In this document: one piece after another, positions 33,770-42,448 of the stretch
How the letters are laid out: every line of letters starts with the position of its first letter
Numbering within the stretch: the first letter of the stretch is position 1
Origin: CAMAVH01 sp046297835
GTDB taxonomy: Bacteria > Pseudomonadota > Alphaproteobacteria > SMXQ01
Reading direction: 5' to 3'
Assembly: GCA_046297835.1 (NCBI GenBank)
Contig: JBKBHI010000006.1
Coordinates: 1-64,000 of the forward strand
Length of the DNA: 64,000 nucleotides
Translations under genes and position numbers: made by a program
Notes under the pieces: generated by a model
What the model saw: only the letters and a program-made list of their open reading frames with translations
Told to the model about the DNA's origin: nothing
Database searches by the model: none

Positions 33770-34837
33770 TCACTTGGTCGGCGTCACCGCCTTGCGCGTC
33801 GCGGCCACCACATCCTTCGGCGTGGCATAGAGCTGGTCGAGGATTTCGTGCATCTCCTCGCCTTTCAGCAGGTCGATCGGCAGGTCCATCTTCTTGGCGT
33901 CGGCCAGGAACTGCGAATCCTCGGTCATTTTGTAGAACGCCTCGCGCACCGCTTTGACGCGGTCGGCAGGCACGCCGGGCGGCAGCATGAACGGCCGGCC
34001 CCACAGCTGGCTGGAGAGCACGAGGTTGAGCATCTGCTTGTGCTGGTCGGTCTTGCCCAGCTCCATCAGGCTCGGCAGGTTCGGCATCGCCGGGCTACGG
34101 CGCGGCGAGACGGCGGCGAGGAAGCGGATCTTCTCCTCTTTGATCCAGTTCTCCATGAAGGTCTCGAGGCCCGAGATCGAGCCGAGGATGCGCGACTGCA
34201 CTTCGCCGCGCTCCATGGCGAGCAGGATTTCCGTGCCCGCCTGATAGCCCGACACGATCCTCAGCTTGGTGTTGAAGACGTTGTTGAGCAGATAGGGGAT
34301 CGTCTCGGAATTGGGGTTGGAGGAGCCGACGATCAGCTCGTGCTTGAACAGGTCGTCGAGCGATTTGTGCGGCGCGGTGTGCCAGACGACGATGTAGCCG
34401 ATATCGACGTTGAGGCTGCCGACCCAGTTGAGCTTCTGCGCGTCGAACGTCATCTCCTTGTCGTTCGGGTCGAGCAGCGGCGCGGTGAGAATGGCGCGCT
34501 GGGTCAGCGCGATCGCCGTGCCGTCCTTCGGCGCGACGTTGTACATGTGCCCCGTCACGCGCAGCCCGCCGGCGCCCGGCATATGGTTCACGATGAAGGT
34601 CGGGTTGCCCGGAATCATCCGGCCGAGATGGCGCGACGCGAGGCGCACGTAGCTGTCGTAGCCGCCGCCCGGCGGATTGCCGACATACATGTTGCCTTGC
34701 TTGCCTTTGTAGAACTCCGCGACGCTCTGCGCGCCGGCCTCCATGGTCAAGAGCGCCCCTGCGGCCATCACGCCCAGGGCCGCGAACGCGGCGAATTTAA
34801 CGCGCGCCGCGCAAGCGACGATTTTACGCTGTCCCAT
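33770..34837 (-). CDS. Tripartite tricarboxylate transporter-type binding protein (Bug family)
   Basis: A 355-residue periplasmic protein with a long signal peptide (hydrophobic FAAFAALGVMAAGALLTMEA, cleavage near A-G-A-Q). The mature part has VGNPPGGGYDSYVRLASRHL and ATRHLGRMIPGNP-like sequence with NHMPGAGG, the standard Bug/TctC pattern that holds a carboxylate ligand. The PGGGYD loop is close to the canonical PPGGxxD. No tctA or tctB membrane gene is next to it, so it is an orphan, common for this family. Ligand unknown. Confidence 0.85.
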   Translation of the reverse strand: MGQRKIVACAARVKFAAFAALGVMAAGALLTMEAGAQSVAEFYKGKQGNMYVGNPPGGGYDSYVRLASRHLGRMIPGNPTFIVNHMPGAGGLRVTGHMYNVAPKDGTAIALTQRAILTAPLLDPNDKEMTFDAQKLNWVGSLNVDIGYIVVWHTAPHKSLDDLFKHELIVGSSNPNSETIPYLLNNVFNTKLRIVSGYQAGTEILLAMERGEVQSRILGSISGLETFMENWIKEEKIRFLAAVSPRRSPAMPNLPSLMELGKTDQHKQMLNLVLSSQLWGRPFMLPPGVPADRVKAVREAFYKMTEDSQFLADAKKMDLPIDLLKGEEMHEILDQLYATPKDVVAATRKAVTPTK

Positions 34838-35032
34838 TTTGACCTCCCTTATGACGTTCGCGCTCCGCTGGGATGCGGGCCGAACCGGTGGGTCATCACA
34901 AACAGCGCGGGCGGCGATGTCAAACGCCGATGGCCGCGCGCACGGACTCGTGCGCGATTCGCCGCCGATTCATGCGGATGGGTTATGTTGCCAGTGCGAA
35001 GAGGGCTGCGATCATGCGCGATCGGGCATCAA

Positions 35033-35112
35033 TGTCGTCGCGATTCGCGGCGCGAAGTGATGTCGTCGCGATTCGCGGCGCGAGGCAATGTCGTCGCGAT
35101 TCGCGCGCGGCG
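35033..35112. repeat. 28-bp tandem repeat, nearly three copies
   Basis: Units start at 35033, 35061 and 35089, each beginning TGTCGTCGCGATTCGCG. The third is truncated at the cysW stop. The core contains the inverted element CGCGATTCGCG, so each unit can fold. The rest of this 277-bp divergent-free gap (34838-35032) shows no gene. Confidence 0.85.
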
Positions 35113-35114
35113 GC

Positions 35115-35960
35115 TCAGTGGCCCGCGCCGCTGCGGGCCGTGCGGCGCTCCAGCCAAGCCTTGAGGCCGAGCGTCACGAAGGCGAGCAGCGTCAGGATCG
35201 TCGCGGCGGCGAACGCGCCGGTCGCGTTGTAGTCGTGATAGAGCAGCTGCACTTGCAGCGGCAGCGTGTTGGTCTCGCCGCGGATGTTGCCCGACACGAC
35301 CGACACCGCGCCGAACTCGCCCATGGCGCGCGCGTTGCACAGCACCGCGCCGTAGAGCAGCGCCCATTTGATATTAGGCAGCGTGACGCGGCGGAAAATC
35401 TGCCAGCCGCTCGCGCCAAGCGTTGCCGCCACTTCTTCCTGGTCGCGCCCCTGCACCTGCATCAGCGGAATCAATTCGCGCGCGACGAACGGACTGGTGA
35501 CGAACAGCGTCACCAGCATGATCGCCGGCACGCTGAACATGACCTGCACGTCGGCCGCTTGCAGCCAGGGGCCGAACAGGCCGTTCGAGCCGTAGAGCAG
35601 CAGGTAGCAGACGCCGGCGACGATGGGCGAGACGGAGAAGGGGATGTCGATGGCGGTCAGCAGCAGCTTCTTGCCGGGAAACTCGAACTTGGTGACGGCC
35701 CAGGCGGCGGCGACGCCGAACAGGATGTTGAGCGGCACGACGACGAGCGCGGTCAGCACCGTGAGCCAGACCGCGTGCAGCGTCTCGGCGTGCAGCAGGT
35801 TGGCGCGGAAGACGGCGAAGCCCTTGGCCAGCGCCTGATCGAAGATCATCAGCAGCGGCGCGACGATGAACAGCAGAGTGAGGCCGACGCCGGCGGCGAT
35901 CAGCCAGCGCGGCGCGCGGCTCGGCGGGGCTTGCAGCGGATGGTCGGGCGCATGGGCCAT
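35115..35960 (-). CDS. cysW: Sulfate ABC transporter permease CysW
   Basis: A 281-residue inner-membrane permease with about six helices. FGVAAAWAVTKFEFPGKKLL, then SVSPIVAGVCYLLLYG and the EAA loop EVAATLGASGWQIFRRVTLP identify the CysW branch of sulfate/thiosulfate transporters. ARAMGEFGAVSVVSGNIRGE is the family signature near the end. It follows cysT by 3 bp and is the last gene of the sulfate operon; a 28-bp tandem repeat begins right after its stop. Confidence 0.93.
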   Translation of the reverse strand: MAHAPDHPLQAPPSRAPRWLIAAGVGLTLLFIVAPLLMIFDQALAKGFAVFRANLLHAETLHAVWLTVLTALVVVPLNILFGVAAAWAVTKFEFPGKKLLLTAIDIPFSVSPIVAGVCYLLLYGSNGLFGPWLQAADVQVMFSVPAIMLVTLFVTSPFVARELIPLMQVQGRDQEEVAATLGASGWQIFRRVTLPNIKWALLYGAVLCNARAMGEFGAVSVVSGNIRGETNTLPLQVQLLYHDYNATGAFAAATILTLLAFVTLGLKAWLERRTARSGAGH

Positions 35961-35963
35961 GGC

Positions 35964-36842
35964 TCAGTCCTTGACCACGCGCTTGAGCCGCCACGCCTGG
36001 ATGGCGTTGGTGGTCAGCAGCAGCAGGAAGGCGACGGCGAGCAGCACCACGGCGATCGCGCTGGCGGCCGGGTAATCGTATTCCTCCAGCCGGATGAAGA
36101 TCAGCAGCGGCGCGATCTCGGTCCGGAACGGCAGGTTGCCGGCGATGAAGATCACCGCGCCGAACTCGCCCATCGAGCGCGCGAAGGCCATGGCGCTGCC
36201 GGCGAGGTGGGCCGGGAAGATCGCCGGATAGATCACGCGGGCGAACACCTGCCAGTCGGTCGCGCCGAGGGTGCGCGCCGCCTCCTCGGCCTCCGGCTTC
36301 AGCTCCTCGATCACCGGCTGCACCGTGCGCACGACGAAGGGCACGCTGGTGAAGGCCATGGCGACGGCGACGCCGACGATCGTGTAGACGACCTTGACGC
36401 CGGCCGGCTCCAACAGCGCGCCGAACCAGCCGTTGCCGGCGTAGAGCGCGGTGAGGGCGATGCCGGCGACGGCGGTCGGCAGGGCGAAGGGCAGGTCGAT
36501 CAGCGCGTCGAGATAGCGCCGGCCGGGAAAGCGGTAGCGCGTCAGCACCCAGGCCATCAGCAGGCCGTAGGCGGCGTTGAAGATCGTGGCGAGGATCGCC
36601 GCGCCGATCGTCACCTGGAAGGCGGCGACGGCGCGCGGGCTGGAGACGACCTCCCAGAAGCGGACGATGCCGCCGTCGGCGGTCTTGAGGATCAATGCCG
36701 CGACCGGCAGCAGCACGATCAAGGCGAGATAGAACAGCGTCGCGCCCATCGTCAGCCCGAAGCCGGGCAGCACGCGCCGCCGCGCCGGGTTTTTCGCCCG
36801 GCGCGGCGGTTGCGCTTGATCGATGGTGGCGGCGAGAGTCAC
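35964..36842 (-). CDS. cysT: Sulfate ABC transporter permease CysT
   Basis: A 292-residue inner-membrane permease. MGATLFYLALIVLLPVAALI is the first helix, LIDLPFALPTAVAGIALTAL a conserved family segment, EAARTLGATDWQVFARVIYP the EAA loop and ARSMGEFGAVIFIAGNLPFR the C-terminal signature. It pairs with CysW to form the sulfate channel. It starts 7 bp after the binding-protein stop. Basic N-terminal RRAKNPARRR is cytoplasmic. Confidence 0.93.
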   Translation of the reverse strand: MTLAATIDQAQPPRRAKNPARRRVLPGFGLTMGATLFYLALIVLLPVAALILKTADGGIVRFWEVVSSPRAVAAFQVTIGAAILATIFNAAYGLLMAWVLTRYRFPGRRYLDALIDLPFALPTAVAGIALTALYAGNGWFGALLEPAGVKVVYTIVGVAVAMAFTSVPFVVRTVQPVIEELKPEAEEAARTLGATDWQVFARVIYPAIFPAHLAGSAMAFARSMGEFGAVIFIAGNLPFRTEIAPLLIFIRLEEYDYPAASAIAVVLLAVAFLLLLTTNAIQAWRLKRVVKD

Positions 36843-36849
36843 GGAAGCC

Positions 36850-37884
36850 TCAGCGCTTCACGAAGACTTTGTCGAGGATGCCGCCCTCGGCGAAATGGTC
36901 CTTGTTGGCCTTCTCCCAGCCGCCGAACACCTCGTCGATGGTGACGAGCTTGACCGGCGGATAGGACGCCTTGTGGCGTTCGACCACTTTCGGGTGATGC
37001 ACGCGGTTGGCGAAGCCGGCGACGATCTCCTGGCCTTCCTCGCTGTAGAGATAGTCGAGATAGGCCTGGGCGAGCGGGCGCGTGCCCTTGCGGTCGGCGT
37101 TGCGGTCGATCAGCGCGACCGGGAATTCCGCCAGGATGCTCTGCGACGGGATGACGATCTGATAGCCCTTGTCGCCATATTCCTTCTTCACCGCGTTCAC
37201 CTCGGCCTCGAAGGTGATCAGCACGTCGCCGATGCCGCGCTCGACGAAGGTGGTGGTCGAGCCGCGCCCGCCGGTGTCGAACACCGGCACGTTGGCGAGG
37301 AATTTCTTCACGAACTCCTGCGCCTTGGCGTGGTCGTTGCCGTTCTGCGACAGGGCGTAGGCGTAGGCGGCGAGATAGGTGTAGCGCGCGTTGCCCGAGG
37401 TCTTGGGGTTGGGGAACACCGATTTCACGTCGGCGCGGACCAGGTCGTTCCAGTCCTTGATGTTCTTCGGATTGCCCGGCCGCACCAGGAAGGCCGGCAG
37501 CGAATAGTAGGGCGAGCTGGCGTTCGGCAGGCGCTTGGCCCAGTCCTGCGGGATCAGCTTGCCCTTGTCGGCGAGCACCTGGACGTCGAGCACCTGGTTG
37601 AAGGTGACGAGGTCGGCCGGCAGGCCTTCCATGATGGCGCGCGCCTGGGTCGAGGTGCCGGCGTGCGACTGCTTCACCTCGATCTTCTGGCCGGTCTTCT
37701 TCTGCCAGTCGGCGACGAAGGCTTCGTTGATCTTGACGTAAAGCTCGCGGGCGATGTCGTAGGAGACGTTGAGGATCTCCTTGGGGCCCTTGTAGTCGGC
37801 CGGCGCGTTCACTTGCGCGAAGGCTGGGGCGCTGGCGAACAACGAGCCGGCGAGCGCGAGAGCGGTAAGCGTCTTCATGATCAT
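36850..37884 (-). CDS. sbp: Sulfate-binding periplasmic protein
   Basis: A 344-residue protein with signal peptide ALALAGSLFASAPAFAQ (cleavage after A-F-A). The mature start ILNVSYDIARELYVKINEAF, then QSHAGTSTQARAIMEGLPAD and FDTGGRGSTTTFVERGIGDV are standard for Sbp/CysP sulfate binding proteins. It delivers sulfate to CysTW. ATG at 37884 or two codons in are equivalent. It lies 61 bp after cysA, an order differing from the usual cysPTWA where the ATPase is last. Confidence 0.93.
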   Translation of the reverse strand: MIMKTLTALALAGSLFASAPAFAQVNAPADYKGPKEILNVSYDIARELYVKINEAFVADWQKKTGQKIEVKQSHAGTSTQARAIMEGLPADLVTFNQVLDVQVLADKGKLIPQDWAKRLPNASSPYYSLPAFLVRPGNPKNIKDWNDLVRADVKSVFPNPKTSGNARYTYLAAYAYALSQNGNDHAKAQEFVKKFLANVPVFDTGGRGSTTTFVERGIGDVLITFEAEVNAVKKEYGDKGYQIVIPSQSILAEFPVALIDRNADRKGTRPLAQAYLDYLYSEEGQEIVAGFANRVHHPKVVERHKASYPPVKLVTIDEVFGGWEKANKDHFAEGGILDKVFVKR

Positions 37885-37945
37885 GGTCTTTCGTTCGGAG
37901 ATGGCCTTGGGAATGCGATGCGGGTGCGCCTGGGCGCGGAGCGGC

Positions 37946-39049
37946 TCACGGCCGCGCGATACAGGCGCGCGTGTCGGCGCTTGCGGCGTCGGCGGCCGCC
38001 GCGCCGGGTGGCGCGGGGAACAGGCGGCCGTGCACGGCCTTGAGGCGGACGCGCTGGCCGGCCTTCAGGCCGCGCGCGCGGGCGACGTCGCGGCGGATCT
38101 CCGCCGTCAGCGGCTTGCCGGCGAGCGTGAGGGCGACATGGGCCTGCGCGCCGGTGACGAACACTTCGCGCAGCTGGGCCGCGCCGCTCTCGTCGGGCGT
38201 CACGTCGAGATCGTGCGGCCGCACGAACAGGCTGGCCGCGCCGTCGGCGGTCGCGATGCGCTCGATGGCGCTGGTGTCGATGCCGTCGACCTCGATGCGG
38301 CCGGCGCGCAGGCGGCCGGGCAGCTCGTTGGCGCCGCCGAGGAAGCGCAGCACGTAAGGCGTCGCCGGATGGTCGTAGACTTCCTCCGGCGTGCCGATCT
38401 GCTCGATGCGGCCCTCGTTAAGGATGACGACGCGGTCGGCCAATTCCAGCGCCTCTTCCTGGTCGTGGGTGACGAACACGGTGGTCATGCCGAGCCGCTT
38501 GTGCAGCTCGCGCAGCCATTGGCGCAAATCCTTGCGCACGCCGGCGTCGAGCGCGCCGAACGGCTCGTCGAGCAGCAGCACGGCGGGCTCGATGGCGAGC
38601 GCGCGGGCCAGCGCGACGCGCTGGCGCTGGCCGCCGGACAGCTGCGACGGATAGCGCTGGCCGAGGCCGCCGAGCTGGATCAGCTCGAGCAGCTCCGCGA
38701 TCTTGGCCTGGATCGCCGCCTCGTCGGGGCGATGCTTCTTGTCGCGCACGCGCAGGCCGAAGGCGATGTTCTCGGCGACGGTGAGATGGCCGAACAGGGC
38801 GTAATGCTGGAAGACGAAGCCGACCTGGCGCGCCTGGGTCGGTTTGGCGGTCCAGCTTTCGCCGTCGACCACGACGTCGCCGCCGTCGGGAAATTCCAGG
38901 CCGGCGAGAATGCGCAGCAGGGTCGTCTTGCCCGAGCCGGACGCGCCGAGCAGCGCCATCAGCTCGCCGTCGCCGATCGCGAGATCGACGCCGCGCAGGA
39001 CCGGCTGCGTGCCGAAACGCTTGTAGAGGCTCTGAATGTCGATGGTCAC
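37946..39049 (-). CDS. cysA: Sulfate ABC transporter ATP-binding protein CysA
   Basis: A 367-residue ATPase. Walker A is GASGSGKTTLL, Q-loop VFQHYALFGHLTVAENIAFG, signature LSGGQRQRVALARALAIEP, Walker B LLLDEPFGALDAGVRKDLR, switch FVTHDQEEALELADRV. The C-terminal beta domain (LFVRPHDLDVTPDESG, with GQRVRLKAVHGRLF) is the CysA TOBE/regulatory part. It is the first gene of the operon, transcribed from an AT-rich region containing an 18-bp palindrome. The tail after residue 345 is Ala-rich. Confidence 0.93.
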   Translation of the reverse strand: MTIDIQSLYKRFGTQPVLRGVDLAIGDGELMALLGASGSGKTTLLRILAGLEFPDGGDVVVDGESWTAKPTQARQVGFVFQHYALFGHLTVAENIAFGLRVRDKKHRPDEAAIQAKIAELLELIQLGGLGQRYPSQLSGGQRQRVALARALAIEPAVLLLDEPFGALDAGVRKDLRQWLRELHKRLGMTTVFVTHDQEEALELADRVVILNEGRIEQIGTPEEVYDHPATPYVLRFLGGANELPGRLRAGRIEVDGIDTSAIERIATADGAASLFVRPHDLDVTPDESGAAQLREVFVTGAQAHVALTLAGKPLTAEIRRDVARARGLKAGQRVRLKAVHGRLFPAPPGAAAADAASADTRACIARP

Positions 39050-39120
39050 GGGATAACCCTAAACGGCGCGATGAACGGCAACGACCGGAACATAAGGACC
39101 GCACAGGGTTAAATCAACGA

Positions 39121-39138
39121 GAATAAAATGTTTTATTC
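39121..39138 (-). promoter_or_regulatory. AT-rich 18-bp palindrome upstream of cysA
   Basis: GAATAAAATGTTTTATTC is a perfect inverted repeat (8-bp arms, 2-bp centre) 72 bp before cysA in a strongly AT-rich 120-bp gap after plsC. Its size and place suggest an operator of a sulfur-responsive repressor (for example Rrf2-type), but no such gene is linked. Confidence 0.5.
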
Positions 39139-39169
39139 AATAATTAACGTGTTTAATACGTATAATTTA

Positions 39170-39907
39170 TTATCGTTTTAAATCAGCCTGTTGTTCCAGG
39201 CAGGCGGTCGCCCGTTCGATGGCAGCTTCTAACTGCGCGAGAAACTCGCGCTTGGGCAGGCCGGGCGGCAAGGCGGGCAGGAATTCGACGACGATGCGGC
39301 CGGCCCGTTTGGTGAAGGCGCGCCGGCCCCAGAACAGGCCCGAATTGAGCGCCAGCGGTACGCAGGGCAGGTCCAGTTCGCCGTAAAGCGCGGCGACGCC
39401 GGGCTGATAGGGGGCGGAAACTCCCGGCGCGGTGCGCGTGCCTTGCGGGAAGATGACGAGGCTGCGGCCGTCCTCCACGGTTCTTTCCTTGGCGGCGCGC
39501 AGCATGGCGCGCAGCGCCTTGGCGCCGCCCTTGCGGTCGATGGCGACCATGCCTGCGCGGCGCGCGTACCAGCCGTAAAACGGAATCCAGAACAGCTCGC
39601 GCTTGAGGATGACGACCGGATCGCCGAGCAGCACCGGCAGCATCAGCGTGTCCCACGCCGACTGGTGCTTGGCGGCGATCAGGCAGGGTCCGGCCGGCAG
39701 ATGCGCGCGCCCGCGCACCTCGAAGTCGAGGCCGACGAGGATCTTCAGCAGCCATAGGATCAGCGCCGACCAGGCGCGGCCGAGCGCCATCATCGTCCGC
39801 GCGCCGGCCTTGCCCGGAATCAGCAGCGCCGGCAGATAGAGGATGCCGAGCAGAATGGTCGCGCCGTAGAAGGCGAGGTTGAACAGCAGCGCCCGGACCG
39901 CCGTCAT
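39170..39907 (-). CDS. plsC: 1-acyl-sn-glycerol-3-phosphate acyltransferase
   Basis: A 245-residue membrane-associated acyltransferase making phosphatidic acid from lysophosphatidate and acyl-ACP/CoA. The catalytic motif HQSAWD lies in CLIAAKHQSAWDTLML; FPQGTRTAPGVSAPYQPGVA and CVPLALNSGLFWGRR are the substrate-binding blocks. One N-terminal helix (LFNLAFYGATILLGILYLPA) anchors it. It follows the ydcF-like gene by 10 bp and ends the ftsE operon. Confidence 0.92.
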   Translation of the reverse strand: MTAVRALLFNLAFYGATILLGILYLPALLIPGKAGARTMMALGRAWSALILWLLKILVGLDFEVRGRAHLPAGPCLIAAKHQSAWDTLMLPVLLGDPVVILKRELFWIPFYGWYARRAGMVAIDRKGGAKALRAMLRAAKERTVEDGRSLVIFPQGTRTAPGVSAPYQPGVAALYGELDLPCVPLALNSGLFWGRRAFTKRAGRIVVEFLPALPPGLPKREFLAQLEAAIERATACLEQQADLKR

Positions 39908-39917
39908 GGTTTCGCCG

Positions 39918-40559
39918 TCACGATTTTGGGGCCGCTTGCGGCGTTTCCGGCAGCTCGATGCCGAGCGCGCCGGCCGCGGCGGCGATCAGGAACTTGCTGT
40001 ATTCGCTGGTCAGCAGCGACAGGGTGCCGGGCCAGCGCCACCATTCGGCGAGCCGGAAGCCCGACGGGAACACCGGATGGGCGACGATGCGCGCGTCCGG
40101 CAGGGCGCGGCGAAACTCCAATAGGCTGCGGCGCATGTGATAGCTCGCCGTCACCAGCCGCAGCGAGGAAAAGCCTTCGCGCGCCATCCAGTCCGCCGCT
40201 TCGCGCGCGTTGCCGGTCGTGTCGCCGGCTTCGTGGCCGAGCGCGATGCGGTCTTTCAGGAAGCGGGCGTCCTGGCGCATCGACACTTTCAGCAATTGGT
40301 CGAGATCGACGTCGCGCCCCACCCCTGTGACGAGCAGCTTCTGCGCGCGCCGCTCGGCGAGCAGCGCCAGTCCGACATCGACGCGGCCCGAGCCGCCGGT
40401 CAGCACCACCACCGCGTCGGTCCGCGTCGTGGGATCGTCGACGGCGCGCGGAATGTCGTTGGCGTACCAGACCAGCCCGCCGAGCCACAGCGCGGCGGCC
40501 GCGACCAGGCCGATCAGCGCCCATTGGACGCGGCCGCGCCGTATCGGAGCTTCGCTCAT
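39918..40559 (-). CDS. YdcF-family (DUF218) membrane protein
   Basis: A 213-residue protein with one N-terminal helix (WALIGLVAAAALWLGGLVWY) and a DUF218 domain: TDAVVVLTGGSGRVDVGLAL, then LLVTGVGRDVDLDQLL, GDTTGNAREAADWMAREG and LVTASYHMRRSLLEFRRALP. These ElyC/SanA/YdcF relatives act at the envelope in an undefined way. ATG at 40559 overlaps the ftsX stop by four bases. Conserved neighbour of ftsEX in alphaproteobacteria. Confidence 0.88.
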   Translation of the reverse strand: MSEAPIRRGRVQWALIGLVAAAALWLGGLVWYANDIPRAVDDPTTRTDAVVVLTGGSGRVDVGLALLAERRAQKLLVTGVGRDVDLDQLLKVSMRQDARFLKDRIALGHEAGDTTGNAREAADWMAREGFSSLRLVTASYHMRRSLLEFRRALPDARIVAHPVFPSGFRLAEWWRWPGTLSLLTSEYSKFLIAAAAGALGIELPETPQAAPKS

Positions 40560-41473
40560 GGCAGCCGCGCCAGCGTGCGCATGACGGTGACGCGCGCGGT
40601 GGCCATGCCGACCAGCGCCACGACGAGCGGCAGGGCCGCCAGCACCCCCCATTGCCACAGGCCGAGCCGCAGCGGCGGCAGGAATTGCGAGCCGAACTGG
40701 CCGCCGATCCAGGTGAACGCGCCGATGGTCAGCGCGGCCAAGACGAAACCGATGACGCCGCCCTTGAGGCCGAGGCCGAGCGCCTGCTCCTGGAACTGCT
40801 TGGCGATGTAGGAATCCTGCGCGCCGATCACGTGCAGCAGCGAGATCACCTCATGATGCAGCGAGAGGCCGGTGCGCGTGATGAAGATCACGGTGGCGAT
40901 CGCCGCGCCGGCGACCAGCAGCACCACGGCGGCGGCGACCAGCTCGACCGAACGGACCAGCAGGATCAGCCGGTCGAGCCATTTCTTGTGGTCGTCCACC
41001 GTCGCGCCGGGCACGGCGGCGGCGAGCACGCTCTGCAAGCCTTCGGCGTTGAGCCCCGCGCCGTCGCGGATGCGCACGTCGATCAGCGCCGGCAGGGGCA
41101 GTTCGGCGACCAGCCCGCCGGCGCTGCCGAGCCAAGGCTCCATCAGGGTCGCCATCTCGCGCTGCGACAAGGCCTTGGCCTCGGCGACGCCGGGCTGGGC
41201 GCGCAGCACCTCCAGCGCGCGCGCGACGCGCGGCGCGTTGTCGCCGATGCGCTCGCCGTCCTTCGACACGGGCGCGGGAATCTGCACCGTCATCGAGCCG
41301 GTCAGGCCTTTGTCCCAGGCGGAAACGGCGTCGCCCAGCGCCATCAGCCCGGCGAGGGCGAGCGCGGCGAGATAGACGTTGAGCGCCACCAGCCAGGGCA
41401 GGAAGCGGCGCGAGGCGTCGGTGCGGAGCGGCAGGTCGCTGCGGCGCGGCTCGAACAGGCCGAACATGCTCAC
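40556..41473 (-). CDS. ftsX: Cell division ABC transporter-like permease FtsX
   Basis: A 305-residue protein with four helices: one near residue 30 (LVALNVYLAALALAGLMALG), a periplasmic loop, then three in the last 140 residues (VAAAVVLLVAGAAIATVIFI). HHEVISLLHVIGAQDSYIAK is the FtsX core before the third helix. With FtsE it activates peptidoglycan hydrolases at the septum. Its start overlaps the ftsE stop (ATGA). Confidence 0.9.
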   Translation of the reverse strand: MSMFGLFEPRRSDLPLRTDASRRFLPWLVALNVYLAALALAGLMALGDAVSAWDKGLTGSMTVQIPAPVSKDGERIGDNAPRVARALEVLRAQPGVAEAKALSQREMATLMEPWLGSAGGLVAELPLPALIDVRIRDGAGLNAEGLQSVLAAAVPGATVDDHKKWLDRLILLVRSVELVAAAVVLLVAGAAIATVIFITRTGLSLHHEVISLLHVIGAQDSYIAKQFQEQALGLGLKGGVIGFVLAALTIGAFTWIGGQFGSQFLPPLRLGLWQWGVLAALPLVVALVGMATARVTVMRTLARLP

Positions 41474-42147
41474 GCCCCCCGCTTGGTCGCGGCGCGCACA
41501 GACAGCTCGCCGTTTTCGAGATGAAGCTGCGGGTGGCCGAAGCGCGAGATCAGCGCCTCGTTGTGGGTGGCGATCACGATGGTGGTGCCGAGCTTGTTGA
41601 GCTCTTCGAACAAGTAGAGCAGGCGCAGCGCGATCTTATCGTCGACGTTGCCGGTCGGCTCGTCGGCGAGCAGCAGTTTCGGCCGGCTGATCACGGCGCG
41701 GGCGATGGCGACGCGCTGCTTCTGGCCGCCCGACAGGATGGCGGGGCGGGCCTGCATATGATCGGCGAGGCCGACCCAGCTCAAAAGCTCCTCGGCATAG
41801 TCCTTGATCTGCTTTTCTGCCATGCCGGCGACGCGCAGCGGCAGCGAGACGTTGTCGAGCACGCTCAAATGGTCGAGCAGGCGGAAATCCTGGAACACGA
41901 CGCCGATCTTGCGGCGCAGCTCGGGCAGCTCGCGGCGCGGCGTGGTGGCGATGTCGCGGTCGAACAGGGTGATCAGGCCGCGCGACGGCCTGTGCGCCAG
42001 ATACATCAGGCGCAGCAGCGACGATTTCCCCGCGCCCGACGGCCCGACCAGGAAGTGGAAGGAGCCGGGGGCGAGGGCGAAGTTCACGTCGTGCAGGACT
42101 TCCGGCCCGACGCCGTAGCGTATGCCGACATTCTGAAAGCGAACCAA
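41470..42147 (-). CDS. ftsE: Cell division ATP-binding protein FtsE
   Basis: A 225-residue ATPase: VRFQNVGIRYGVGPEVLHDV opening, Walker A GPSGAGKSSLLRLMYLA, Q-loop VFQDFRLLDHLSVLDNVSLP, signature LSGGQKQRVAIARAV, Walker B LLADEPTGNVDDKIALR, switch IATHNEALI. The IATHNE and GNVD sequences are FtsE-specific. It is the first gene of the ftsE-ftsX-ydcF-plsC unit and diverges from the zinc-ribbon gene. Confidence 0.93.
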   Translation of the reverse strand: MVRFQNVGIRYGVGPEVLHDVNFALAPGSFHFLVGPSGAGKSSLLRLMYLAHRPSRGLITLFDRDIATTPRRELPELRRKIGVVFQDFRLLDHLSVLDNVSLPLRVAGMAEKQIKDYAEELLSWVGLADHMQARPAILSGGQKQRVAIARAVISRPKLLLADEPTGNVDDKIALRLLYLFEELNKLGTTIVIATHNEALISRFGHPQLHLENGELSVRAATKRGA

Positions 42148-42448
42148 GGGCGGGGCCGTTCTGCGCGCGAGAGGTGGTTAATGCGGCGCTCCTTGTCAAA
42201 CCGAGCAGGGACGCCGCCGAACGTCGATTAAGAATCGCACGGCGGGGCGGTCATCGTCCAGAGCGAGCGTCCATTTGGCGTGATCGGATCGCGCGCGGCG
42301 GAGAGCGCTGGCGTATCGCCGCCGCGTGCGGCAAGATTGCGCCGATCCGGGCCTTCGTCCGCTCGTCGGCGCTGCTTGCCAGCTTGTGGATGAAAGCCTA
42401 TAAAAACGCGCTTTTCCCGCGTTCCCCGCTTTTTTTCCCTCAGGGGCG
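42148..42448. other. Divergent gap between ftsE and the zinc-ribbon gene
   Basis: These 301 bp hold a good plus-strand promoter (42376-42404) and an unstructured remainder. Short frames on either strand lack ribosome sites and protein-like sequence. The ftsE promoter is expected in the left part, but no clear match was seen. Confidence 0.5.
42376..42404 (+). promoter_or_regulatory. Sigma70-type promoter of the zinc-ribbon/cpdR unit
   Basis: TTGCCA (42376-42381), a 17-bp spacer and TATAAA (42399-42404) lie 44 bp before the zinc-ribbon start, followed by a T-rich leader. A close match to the housekeeping consensus. Confidence 0.6.
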
